From NCBI RefSeq assembly GCF_018403685.1, contig NZ_BOVK01000075.1, positions 1 through 36,757 on the forward strand: 36,757 bases of DNA. The letters run 5' to 3'. Position numbers and translations under genes: made by a program. The notes below the pieces were generated by a model that had not been told where the DNA came from, ran no database searches, and was given only the letters and a program-made list of their open reading frames with translations. This document shows positions 1 through 7,401 of this stretch, one piece after another (position 1 is the first letter of the stretch; every line of letters starts with the position of its first letter). The DNA comes from Xylanibacillus composti (GTDB taxonomy: Bacteria > Bacillota > Bacilli > Paenibacillales > K13).

Positions 1-270
1 CAAAGTGACGGGGCTCGTCAAGAAAATGCTGGTTTTGTACGATTTTTCGTTCACAGTGATGAGTTCTACTCTGGACAAGGGGGATCGTATACGATATTTC
101 GTGCAAAATGACTCGGTCCCGTCAAGAATATGGTGGTTTTGTACGATTTTTCGTTCACAGTGATGAGTTCTACTCAGGATTAGGGTGATCACATGCGATT
201 TTTCGTTCAAAGTGATGGGGCTCGTCAAGAAAATACCAGGAGAGATTGTAAGATATTTCGTACAAGCCAC
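1..270. repeat. Degenerate 52-bp tandem repeat array (104-bp super-unit)
   Basis: A core close to TACGATTTTTCGTTCA recurs at 38, 90, 142, 194 and 249, giving spacings of 52, 52, 52 and 55 bp. The window begins inside a further copy. Two half-units alternate. Type A (38-89 and 142-193) continues with AGTGATGAGTTCTACTC. Type B (1-37, 90-141 and 194-248) continues with a GTCAAGAA-containing stretch. The core can form a small hairpin, ACGA-N4-TCGT. The array lies just beyond the 3' end of comFC and contains no convincing gene; short open frames here are explained by the repeat. Its left end is outside the window. I do not recognise it as a known element. Confidence 0.85.
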
Positions 271-333
271 GAATATATCATTGATCGACAGCCCGTGCCG
301 CAGTACCCTTACAATCACACTCATATGCAGGCA

Positions 334-1188
334 TCATGCTCTCGCCCAGGTCAGCCCTGCTGCATCACATGCCATATTTCCGCGAATGACCCTAGAGGCT
401 TCGTCCAAAGTGCTCCCCGTTGTATACACATCGTCGACAATGAGGACAAAGGGGCGGTGATCTTGGATGACCCGAAGCTCGTTCGCCTGCGCAAAGGAAA
501 AAGCACCGTGAAGGGCATGCAGACGGCTCCTTCTGTTCTTGTAGCTCTGCTTTTCCGTGTGGTGCCGGCGATGAAGCAAAGAACAAACGGGTAGATCCAG
601 GGCTCCACCCAAGTAGGCAGCCAGTAATTCGGATTGGTTAAATCCCCGTTCGGCCTGTCTTTCGCGGCTGAGCGGGATATAAGTCAGTACGACAGACCGC
701 CCGCGGGCGGTTATAAGTTCATCGGCAATCGTACGGGTAACGGGAATCATCATCTCGGCAAACAGAGGCAACAGACGCTCCCTGCCGCGAAATTTATACT
801 GGGCCAGCCATTCTCGCATGAGCGGATCGTAATGAACCGCGCTTCTGTTCCAGGCGAAAGCGCGCTGCGGCTGACGCATACAATCCGGGCAGGCGGCGCC
901 GCGTCCGCAGCGGGCGCAGCGGATTTGGCGTATCCACGGGATAGCCTGCTCGCAGCCTGTGCAGAGCCAGCGCCTCAGCGATGGCGCCTTCGGCCCTGGC
1001 CAAAACTTCCACTCTATGGGCTCACGCTCACGCTCCCCGTGGCAGATCAAGCATATCCGTTCACCTTGTTCAGAAAACAACCGCGAGAAAAACGGCTCCA
1101 GTTTATTTTCCTGTCGGTGCTCCAGATGCTTCGGGGGATTCAAATGCTTCAAGTGCTTCAAAAGTTCTTTCTGTTCCATGTGCTTCAA
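334..1188 (-). CDS. comFC: ComFC-type competence phosphoribosyltransferase
   Basis: Cytoplasmic ComF/GntX-family protein of 284 residues, associated with handling of incoming DNA during natural transformation. Two CxxC pairs near the N-terminus, CLIC and CTGC followed by CARCGRGAACPDC, form a zinc-ribbon-like region. The C-terminal type I phosphoribosyltransferase fold has the PRPP motif VLIVDDVYTTGST at about residues 248-260. A TTG start at 1188 lies 4 bp after the comFA stop; the Shine-Dalgarno AAAGGAGAGG is within the last comFA codons, so the two genes are probably translationally coupled. An ATG three codons later is an alternative. The first 25 residues are an odd lysine/histidine/leucine-rich run with repeated KHL, which the family does not need. 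No terminator is visible after the stop. Confidence 0.9.
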   Translation of the reverse strand: MKHMEQKELLKHLKHLNPPKHLEHRQENKLEPFFSRLFSEQGERICLICHGEREREPIEWKFWPGPKAPSLRRWLCTGCEQAIPWIRQIRCARCGRGAACPDCMRQPQRAFAWNRSAVHYDPLMREWLAQYKFRGRERLLPLFAEMMIPVTRTIADELITARGRSVVLTYIPLSRERQAERGFNQSELLAAYLGGALDLPVCSLLHRRHHTEKQSYKNRRSRLHALHGAFSFAQANELRVIQDHRPFVLIVDDVYTTGSTLDEASRVIRGNMACDAAGLTWARA

Positions 1189-1192
1189 AAAG

Positions 1193-3322
1193 TCACCCCT
1201 CTCCTTTGCCGCTACCTAGCAAATAACCCTTGCGCTTCGCCCATCGGTTCATGCGCTTGATTTCCCGGACGGCCTGAATCTGTTCCAGATTGCGGAAGGG
1301 GGCGGCAAAGACGACTCGACCAGCCGGATCATCGCTGGATCGCCCGGCCCGTCCGGCCATCTGAACAAGAGAGGTGGCGTCAAACGGCGAGCGATGTGCG
1401 TCCAGAATATAGACGTCCGTCCGGGGAACGGTCACGCCCCGCTCCAAGATGGTCGTCGTTACCAGAATCCGAATCTCTCCCCTTCGGAAAGCCTGCACCT
1501 TCTCGGCTCTTTTCGCGTCCTGGGCATGCACGCTTTCCACACGATGTTGTGGAAACATGGTCTGCAGCAGGCACGCAGTCGGCTCCGTCTCGGCGATGCG
1601 CGGAACAAAGACGAATAGCTGCGCCCCCCGATGCAAGCTTTGCTGCATGGCGTATAGCAAATTGGGCGGGACGCTGTGCTGTAGTGCCACCCGCAGGAAA
1701 CCATGCGGCAAAAAGCGCTGCAGAATCAGCCATATCATTGGCGGAAAGCCGCGGCATATACGCTTCATCGAACCTTGCCCCCTTCCGAGCAGTCTCTCCA
1801 ATACAATGGAGGTGCGCACCTGCTTGGAGAGCCTCAGCCATTTCGCCAGCGGCTGTGTTCGCAGGAGCCTTGGGACAGGAAGCGGATGGCGATGATAGCG
1901 AACATAGACCAGCGCATGCGGCAGTTTGCCGCGGCGTGCAGCTCGTTTCAATGGCGCAGTAGGCGTGGCTGATAAGAGGATGCGACGGCCGCCGTCGGCC
2001 AATGCCCGGCTTGCGGCATAATGCAGCATGGGGTTGTTGTGATAGGGGAACGCATCCAGCTCGTCGATAATGGCCAAGTCAAACGCGCGATCATAACGCA
2101 ATAGCTGGTGAGTCGTCGCCAGCACGACTTCCCCCGCCACCCAAGTGTCCTCGCTGCCGCCGTACAGCGCGATAACGCGGCACTGAGGAAAAGCGCGCTG
2201 CAGGCGCGGCTTGAGTTCCATGACAACATCCCTTCTCGGAGCCGCAACGAGAACCCGCCCTCCTCTTGCCAGCTCATGCTCGATTAACGGGTACACCATT
2301 TCCGTCTTTCCAGCGCCTGTCACAGCCCAGATCAGGAAGGAGAGCGGTTCACGACTGTCAGACAGCTTCCGCCCGCTACCCCCCGTCTGCTTAAGAAACT
2401 GCAATCCTCGTTCAACCGCATCCTTCTGGGCAGGGCTCAAGCCCCACTTCCGCAAATCGGGCTCAGACCTGATAGAGCCCCGAGACCTGATAGAGCCCCG
2501 CTCCGCTTCCGAGCCTTCTTCCAGGTTCATTTGCCTATCGCCGCGCCGCCCGGACGGACTTGCATGGGGACTGCGCACAAGCGGCGAGCATAACCGCACA
2601 CGCCCAAGCTGCAGGCACTGCTCGCAGTATGGGCATATGTAGCCGCATGCTGCGCACGGCCGCCAATGCATCGCCTCCCCGCCTGTTCCGCAGCGGCTGC
2701 AGGACATCTCCCCTTTTGCATGCAGCTGGATGCCAGAAGTCAGTTCCACTTGTCCGGACTCATAGGCAGCTTGCAGCATCCTCCCCCACGCCGCCGTGTA
2801 CATTTCCCCCTCGCGGATTGCGATCCCGCGGCTCATCAGCCAACGTTCCAACTCTGAAAGGAGCAGAGAACGGCCCTGCAGTGCCGACCAGGAAAAGGAT
2901 GGCGGGGCGGATGCCACAGGCGATAGGGCCTCATGGACCGCCGGTTCTGATCGGATGATGCGCAGCCGCAGCCGCGACGCGCCTGCTGGTTCACGAAGCA
3001 GCAGGATGCCTCGGCTCCCCCACATGCGCAAATCCGTATCCAGCTGATCCAGCCACCAGCGCAGCACTTGCCGTACATCCGACCCGGCTTTGATTTGTGC
3101 GCTCTGCGAGCCCGCACCATGGTCTCCAACCCACGCCCGGTTCAGGCGCTCCGCCCAATAATGCGCCACTCCGAAGGGCAAGCAGGGCCGCAGCGCGTAA
3201 TGACGCCACTCGGCCTCCTCCTCTTGCCCGCCTCTGCCTGCGCCTGCCAATACGACTTGCCAACGCACCTTGTCCACGCATTCACCCACCATCCACACCT
3301 TCGCTTGCAGTTCCGCCCGCAT
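1193..3322 (-). CDS. comFA: ComFA-type DNA helicase/translocase of competence
   Basis: Superfamily 2 ATPase (709 residues) thought to drive single-stranded DNA into the cytoplasm during transformation. A cysteine cluster at about residues 209-237 (CSRC, CAAC, CPYCEQC) is the ComFA zinc finger. Walker A AVTGAGKTE is at about 334-342, the Walker B variant DELDAF at about 421, motif III LLSATPT, and the C-terminal helicase lobe ends in QMAGRAGR. The ATG at 3322 follows GGGGGGAG at a usable distance; a TTG one codon earlier is too close. About 200 residues precede the zinc finger, making it clearly longer than the roughly 460-residue Bacillus subtilis protein. The linker before the helicase core holds a six-residue tandem duplication. 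A terminator upstream suggests comFA and comFC have their own promoter. Confidence 0.93.
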   Translation of the reverse strand: MRAELQAKVWMVGECVDKVRWQVVLAGAGRGGQEEEAEWRHYALRPCLPFGVAHYWAERLNRAWVGDHGAGSQSAQIKAGSDVRQVLRWWLDQLDTDLRMWGSRGILLLREPAGASRLRLRIIRSEPAVHEALSPVASAPPSFSWSALQGRSLLLSELERWLMSRGIAIREGEMYTAAWGRMLQAAYESGQVELTSGIQLHAKGEMSCSRCGTGGEAMHWRPCAACGYICPYCEQCLQLGRVRLCSPLVRSPHASPSGRRGDRQMNLEEGSEAERGSIRSRGSIRSEPDLRKWGLSPAQKDAVERGLQFLKQTGGSGRKLSDSREPLSFLIWAVTGAGKTEMVYPLIEHELARGGRVLVAAPRRDVVMELKPRLQRAFPQCRVIALYGGSEDTWVAGEVVLATTHQLLRYDRAFDLAIIDELDAFPYHNNPMLHYAASRALADGGRRILLSATPTAPLKRAARRGKLPHALVYVRYHRHPLPVPRLLRTQPLAKWLRLSKQVRTSIVLERLLGRGQGSMKRICRGFPPMIWLILQRFLPHGFLRVALQHSVPPNLLYAMQQSLHRGAQLFVFVPRIAETEPTACLLQTMFPQHRVESVHAQDAKRAEKVQAFRRGEIRILVTTTILERGVTVPRTDVYILDAHRSPFDATSLVQMAGRAGRSSDDPAGRVVFAAPFRNLEQIQAVREIKRMNRWAKRKGYLLGSGKGEG
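2466..2501. repeat. 18-bp tandem duplication inside comFA
   Basis: Two adjacent 18-bp units begin GACCTGATAGAGCCCCG at 2466 and 2484 and differ only at the last base. On the coding strand they give two copies of a six-residue RGSIRS-type unit in the linker between the zinc finger and the helicase domain. The repeat is in frame and does not disrupt the gene. Confidence 0.9.
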
Positions 3323-3411
3323 CAAGCTCCCCCCTTATCCAAATTAAATGCCTCCCCATCCCATTCCACCCTGATCTCATCATTCGTAAGAGGCCAGCCA
3401 ATCCGGCACGC

Positions 3412-3455
3412 AAAAAAACACACCTATCCCGGTATTTCTACCTGAAACAGGTGTG
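3412..3455 (-). terminator. Intrinsic terminator after the AIM24-family gene
   Basis: Read on the minus strand, a 7-bp stem CACACCT/AGGTGTG (arms 3449-3455 and 3419-3425) is followed by seven T (3412-3418). It lies between the AIM24-family gene and comFA, separating the two transcription units. The loop is long (23 nt), so the hairpin may be only moderately strong. Confidence 0.7.
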
Positions 3456-3509
3456 CTTCACACTGTTTGATCCTCTATTCCATATTCCTGCTTCTTATAT
3501 CCTTGCGTT

Positions 3510-4199
3510 CTACTTGATATACACGCCGCCGAACGGCAGCAGCTCTCGCAGCACCCGGCGCAGCCAGCTTTCATTGCGCAATTCCTGCTGCAGCAGCATG
3601 TCTGCCGAGCCAGATTGAAGCAGAACAGGTCCATGCCCGGTCATCTCAAACTGCACATTCATGTGCTGGCTCGCCAACGAATTCCCGTATACAGAAAGCT
3701 TGACGGATGCCCGTTCCGGATACGCGACCAGCGCCCCCGCATCGACAAACAACGGCTTCTCGGGGTCCAGTTGGAGCGTCACCAGCGTTCCGGTTGTAAT
3801 CACACCGAGCATCCCGGGACCGCTAAAGCGCATGCGGGTGAATTTGCGGGTAATCCAGGCATTGCGAAGCGTCTGGATTCGCGTCTTCATCCCCAGCCCG
3901 TCAGTATGAAACAACACGTGCCGGAAATCAAAGAGCAGATCGCTGTCCGGCGGGATATCGATCGTTTCCAGCGAGCATCCTTCCGGCAAACCGAGTACCA
4001 GCTCGCCCGCACCGCTGATGCGAGAGCAAACAAATCGCTTCTTCCGGTATATGCCGGCCATATTCATGATTCGGTCTTCCCGATTTGTCGGTTTGCCCTG
4101 AAAGGCCAGAATCGCACGCGGATGGTATACCTGGATCGATTCTTCCGCATCCAAGCTGATCTGGACATGGCCGACGGGCATTGGGGATACGACGTTCAT
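3510..4199 (-). CDS. AIM24-family protein of unknown function
   Basis: A 229-residue predicted cytoplasmic beta-rich protein that resembles the AIM24/TraT-like family, with glycine-rich strands such as SRISGAGELVLGL and FSGPGMLGVITTG. The molecular function of bacterial members is not established. The chosen ATG at 4199 overlaps the stop of the upstream coiled-coil gene as ATGA, with AAAGGA about 11 nt before it; longer reading is possible but would overlap that gene further. The overlap implies translational coupling, so the two proteins probably work together. No signal peptide or membrane segment is visible. A terminator follows at 3412-3455. Confidence 0.8.
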   Translation of the reverse strand: MNVVSPMPVGHVQISLDAEESIQVYHPRAILAFQGKPTNREDRIMNMAGIYRKKRFVCSRISGAGELVLGLPEGCSLETIDIPPDSDLLFDFRHVLFHTDGLGMKTRIQTLRNAWITRKFTRMRFSGPGMLGVITTGTLVTLQLDPEKPLFVDAGALVAYPERASVKLSVYGNSLASQHMNVQFEMTGHGPVLLQSGSADMLLQQELRNESWLRRVLRELLPFGGVYIK

Positions 4200-4732
4200 G
4201 GAGCGGATTTTCCTTTCTCCTGCAGATGCTGCCTCCGCCAAACCATGATCCGCCAGATGCGAACCGAGGCAAAATAACCAAGAACCAGGATCGCGGCGGT
4301 CACCCCCGTCACGATCAGCCTGCGCATCAAGCTCTCCCGCTTTTCCCGCTCCTCGCGCATCGCATCAAGCTCGGCAGCGAGCGAGTCATTTCGGTTGGCC
4401 AACGTCGCATTGCGTTCCGCAAGCTCCGCATTCTGCTCGCGGTACTTTTCATTTTCCCGCATGAGCTCCTCCTGCTTCGCCGCGTACTGCTCCGCCTGCT
4501 TGCGCGCCTCAGCCAGATCCTTTGCCTGATTCAGCAGCAATTCCTGCTGCTCAAGAATCAACCCGCGTGTCTCCTCGTACTTTTCCTGCAGTTCCTCCAC
4601 TTTCACCGGGGCGTCATAGATATCTTTGATGCGATCTATCATACTTGCCTGTACAGCCGAAGTTGCAGGGTACATATATACAGTGACAGCGACTAGCAAG
4701 ATTGTGATGACCCTGATGCTTGTCCGATCCAT
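4196..4732 (-). CDS. Membrane-anchored coiled-coil protein, unknown function
   Basis: A 178-residue protein with an N-terminal hydrophobic segment (about residues 8-28, possibly an uncleaved signal), a long charged coiled coil (about 40-135) rich in E, K, Q and A heptads, and a second transmembrane segment near the C-terminus (about 138-160) followed by a basic tail. The ATG at 4732 was chosen for the preceding purine run GGGGGAGGGG; an in-frame ATG at 4756 has a poorer site. It is the first gene of a coupled pair with the AIM24-family gene, sharing ATGA. The topology suggests a coiled coil on the outside held by two helices, but this is inferred. No function recognised. Confidence 0.75.
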   Translation of the reverse strand: MDRTSIRVITILLVAVTVYMYPATSAVQASMIDRIKDIYDAPVKVEELQEKYEETRGLILEQQELLLNQAKDLAEARKQAEQYAAKQEELMRENEKYREQNAELAERNATLANRNDSLAAELDAMREEREKRESLMRRLIVTGVTAAILVLGYFASVRIWRIMVWRRQHLQEKGKSAP

Positions 4733-4808
4733 GACGCCCCTCCCCCATTCCTTCATACTTCCATCTTAGCATGGGCTCGTCCATTAGCAAAGCCTTCCGT
4801 TGTACGAC

Positions 4809-4849
4809 AAAACACCCCGAAGCAGGACCAGCGCCTGATTGCGGGGTGT
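4809..4849 (-). terminator. Terminator-like hairpin after the 4914-5312 gene
   Basis: On the minus strand an 8-bp stem ACACCCCG/CGGGGTGT (4842-4849 with 4812-4819) encloses a 22-nt loop that can pair internally (CAGG/CCTG). It is followed only by a short T run (TTTTG), so it is a weaker candidate than the others. Confidence 0.6.
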
Positions 4850-4913
4850 GCTTCACCCGGTATCCTGAGCGTTGTGCGGAAAGCGCTTCATCAATCGGCA
4901 GCACCTGCTTCCT

Positions 4914-5312
4914 TCATTGAAGAAAGGAGAGCGAAGCCAGGTCCTCCCGGCGATTCAAATTGAGTACCAGACAAGTCCGTTCAGCCAGCAGCCTTTCATA
5001 TTCGTCATAGTCGCCCGCTGTTTGCAGTCGATTCAGACGAACCCAGCCTTCGTCCTCCATTTTGGCCGCCATCTCCATCGTCTGATCTGCCGAACCTTGA
5101 TCGATCAGCGTGATATCGACTGATTTGCCGTGCAGCCAATGAAACCAGCGCAATGTCCGAACGATCCATTCCAGCTGCTGCTCATTGTCGCGGCATACGA
5201 GGACAAAATGCGCCGTTTCCTTTCCGCTTGCTGCATAGCCGGCATAAATCACATGCACCGCCAGTATGCTAAGGCCATATATACTGAGGATCAGGAGCAT
5301 TCCTTCCACCAT
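4914..5312 (-). CDS. Small membrane-anchored protein resembling the first part of a GT2 fold
   Basis: A 132-residue protein with one N-terminal hydrophobic helix (about residues 5-26) and then a cytosolic segment starting HFVLVCRDNEQQLEWIVRTL. This and the later DQGSADQTMEMAAKM resemble the beginning of GT-A family 2 glycosyltransferases (a strand, a helix, then a D-x-G/S-x-D-x-T-like motif). The protein ends where the rest of a transferase, including the DxD region, would be expected, so catalysis is doubtful. The ATG at 5312 has a near-perfect AAAGGAGG seven bases upstream; an in-frame GTG seven codons earlier lacks such a site. It lies just downstream of degU on the same strand. The function is unknown. 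Confidence 0.75.
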   Translation of the reverse strand: MVEGMLLILSIYGLSILAVHVIYAGYAASGKETAHFVLVCRDNEQQLEWIVRTLRWFHWLHGKSVDITLIDQGSADQTMEMAAKMEDEGWVRLNRLQTAGDYDEYERLLAERTCLVLNLNRREDLASLSFLQ

Positions 5313-5404
5313 TGGGCTTACCTCCTTTACCACACTATATGCGGCAAGGAAGTACGATGTTCTTGCAGGAGCAAGGTCAGCCTACTCCGAGTTTATCCGA
5401 ATGC

Positions 5405-6121
5405 TCAGAGCTCCACCCATCCCGACTTAATCGCGCTTATCACGGCCTGGGTACGATCCTCAACGTTCATTTTTTGCAGGATGCTGCTGACGTGATTTTT
5501 GACCGTCTTCTCGCTTATGTACAAACTTTCGCCGATCAGCTTATTGCTCTTGCCCTCTGTCATCAGGCGAAGCACTTCGCACTCCCTCTTCGTCAACGGA
5601 TTCTCCTTCAGCGTCTCGCTGTCCGCGCCAAAGCCCCGCATGATCGTCTCGCCAGTAGCCGCCACGCCCGTATCGTTCAAATACGTCATGCGCCGCAGCT
5701 GGTTAATGAGCTTGCCCGTTACCTTCGGATGAATGTAGGCGTATCCCTGGACTACCGAACGCACTGCATTCAGCAGCTCGAACGCCTCCATATCCTTCAG
5801 CAAATAACCGGATGCCCCCTTGCGCAGTGTCTCGAACACATAGCTCTCATCGTCATGAATCGATAGAATGACAACCTTGACATCCGGCGCTATCATGCGG
5901 ATCTTCTCCGTTGCCACAACTCCATTTTCTACAGGCATATTGATATCCATCAGGATGACATCCGGATGGCACTCATTGCACAGCTCGATCACATGAATGC
6001 CGTCGCCGCATTCGCCGACAACTTCCATATCGGATTCCATATTGATAATCCGCTTCAACCCTTCCCGAAATAAGGAATGGTCATCCGCAATTAAGATGCG
6101 GATCGTATTAGAATGCTCCAT
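5405..6121 (-). CDS. degU: DegU response regulator (NarL/FixJ family)
   Basis: A 238-residue cytoplasmic transcription regulator. The N-terminal receiver has the acidic pair ADD at residues 12-14, the phosphoacceptor D59 in ILMDINMP, and the conserved K in SGYLLKDME. The C-terminal LuxR-type helix-turn-helix reads LTKRECEVLRLMTEGKSN and SEKTVKNHVSSILQKM. DegU controls exoenzymes, competence, motility and biofilm matrix in bacilli. The ATG at 6121 lies inside the last codons of degS (14-nt overlap), as expected for a coupled pair; an ATG 10 codons earlier would overlap more deeply. The neighbouring DegS gene fixes the identity with high confidence. Confidence 0.95.
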   Translation of the reverse strand: MEHSNTIRILIADDHSLFREGLKRIINMESDMEVVGECGDGIHVIELCNECHPDVILMDINMPVENGVVATEKIRMIAPDVKVVILSIHDDESYVFETLRKGASGYLLKDMEAFELLNAVRSVVQGYAYIHPKVTGKLINQLRRMTYLNDTGVAATGETIMRGFGADSETLKENPLTKRECEVLRLMTEGKSNKLIGESLYISEKTVKNHVSSILQKMNVEDRTQAVISAIKSGWVEL

Positions 6122-7304
6122 TATTCGGGTCACTCCCTTCCTTTTCATCATTGACAGGCACGCTCATCATCAGTTTCGTACCCGCATTGGAATCAGACTG
6201 AATATCGAACACTCCTTCCAGAAGCTCCACGCGTTCCTTCATGCCGACCAAGCCGAAGCTCCCCTCCGGCACCTTGGCCTGCACCAAGTCTACGTTGAAG
6301 CCCTTCCCGTTATCATGAACCAGTATCTTCACCCAGCTAGGTTCATACGCCAATTCCACAAATACATAGGTTGCGCCTGAGTGCTTCAAAATATTGGAGA
6401 AGGCCTCTTGCACGAACCGGTAGATCGCTACTTCCATCGGCGAAGGGAGACGCGCTTCCTTGCCCACAACTTCGAAACTGGTGCGAATATGATGCTTCTC
6501 TTCAAAATCCTGGGCAAATTTGCGCAAGGTCGGGACCAGTCCCAGGTCATCCAAAGCCATCGGCCGCAAGTTGAAGATCATCTTGCGCACTTCCTCCAGC
6601 CCCAGCCTGACCTGCGCCTTCAAATCCGCTACTTCCTCGCGGACGACATCGTACTCTCCCTTATCCATGAGGCGCTCGGCGATTTCCGAACGCAGGATGA
6701 GATTCGCCAGCGACTGCGCCAAGCCGTCATGGATTTCCCTGGCGATCCGCTTGCGCTCCTCCTCCTGCGCCAGAATAATCTTCAATCCGATCATTTGACG
6801 GTTCTTAGCCGATTCCAAAATGCGCGTAACCTGATCCAGATTGCCTGACAAGTATTCCAGCACGACATTCATTTGCGAAACTACAACTTCCGCGCGTTCA
6901 ATGGTGCGCTCTACATTGCGGATTCGCTTCTGCAGGTCGTCCCTTCTATACTTCAAGTTCACTTCCTTCTCCCGGAAAACGATCAACTCGCCTTGAATTT
7001 GGGTGGCTGTCTCATAGGCACTCTTGATATCCTGTTCATTGTACCGCTTGAAATCCCGGCTGACCTCCGTCAAGCGAACACGCGCCTGACGAAAGTCTAC
7101 CTCCAGCTTGTCCACCTTCCCGATGACGGACGCGATTTCATCCAGAACCTGCTGCAGCTCCTTATTCAAGGATGTCTGCTCGTTTCGAGCGCTTTCGGAT
7201 ATTTCGTAAATCTGATATTTGCTGTCATCCATGACTTCCAGGGCCTTCTCCAGCACCTGGTCGATCGCATCAGGTTTTTTTCGCGCCAATTGCCTTCTCC
7301 CCAA
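6108..7304 (-). CDS. degS: DegS sensor histidine kinase
   Basis: A 398-residue soluble histidine kinase with no transmembrane helix. The N-terminal half (about 1-180) is a long coiled-coil sensor domain. The HisKA_3 H-box EERKRIAREIHDGLAQSL carries the phosphorylated H192, followed by an N-box (QEAFSNILKHSGA), DNGKGF and GSFGLVGMKERV ATP-binding motifs. It phosphorylates and dephosphorylates DegU. The start is uncertain: a TTG at 7304 has no clear Shine-Dalgarno, while a second TTG at 7289 has GGGGAG seven bases upstream; either fits the family N-terminus. A weak promoter candidate (TTCAAA, 16 bp, TACTAT) lies at 7355-7382. Confidence 0.95.
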   Translation of the reverse strand: MGRRQLARKKPDAIDQVLEKALEVMDDSKYQIYEISESARNEQTSLNKELQQVLDEIASVIGKVDKLEVDFRQARVRLTEVSRDFKRYNEQDIKSAYETATQIQGELIVFREKEVNLKYRRDDLQKRIRNVERTIERAEVVVSQMNVVLEYLSGNLDQVTRILESAKNRQMIGLKIILAQEEERKRIAREIHDGLAQSLANLILRSEIAERLMDKGEYDVVREEVADLKAQVRLGLEEVRKMIFNLRPMALDDLGLVPTLRKFAQDFEEKHHIRTSFEVVGKEARLPSPMEVAIYRFVQEAFSNILKHSGATYVFVELAYEPSWVKILVHDNGKGFNVDLVQAKVPEGSFGLVGMKERVELLEGVFDIQSDSNAGTKLMMSVPVNDEKEGSDPNNGAF

Positions 7305-7401
7305 TGTTCGTTTTGCTTCTTGACGGGTCTATTTACAAATGATGTATACCTTTTATAGTACCATATTCCCCGGAGGTTTGAAGTGCATTTCCAGACCTAT
7401 T

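Noticed and set aside
1-270. CRISPR array
   Set aside because: The repeats are regularly spaced, but the sequences between cores are themselves repeated in an A/B pattern, so there are no unique spacers, and no cas genes are present.
634-1260. Long plus-strand open frame opposite comFC
   Set aside because: It is an antisense shadow of the GC-rich comFC gene, and its protein has no recognisable features. Similar frames opposite comFA, metK and the glycosidase were dropped for the same reason.
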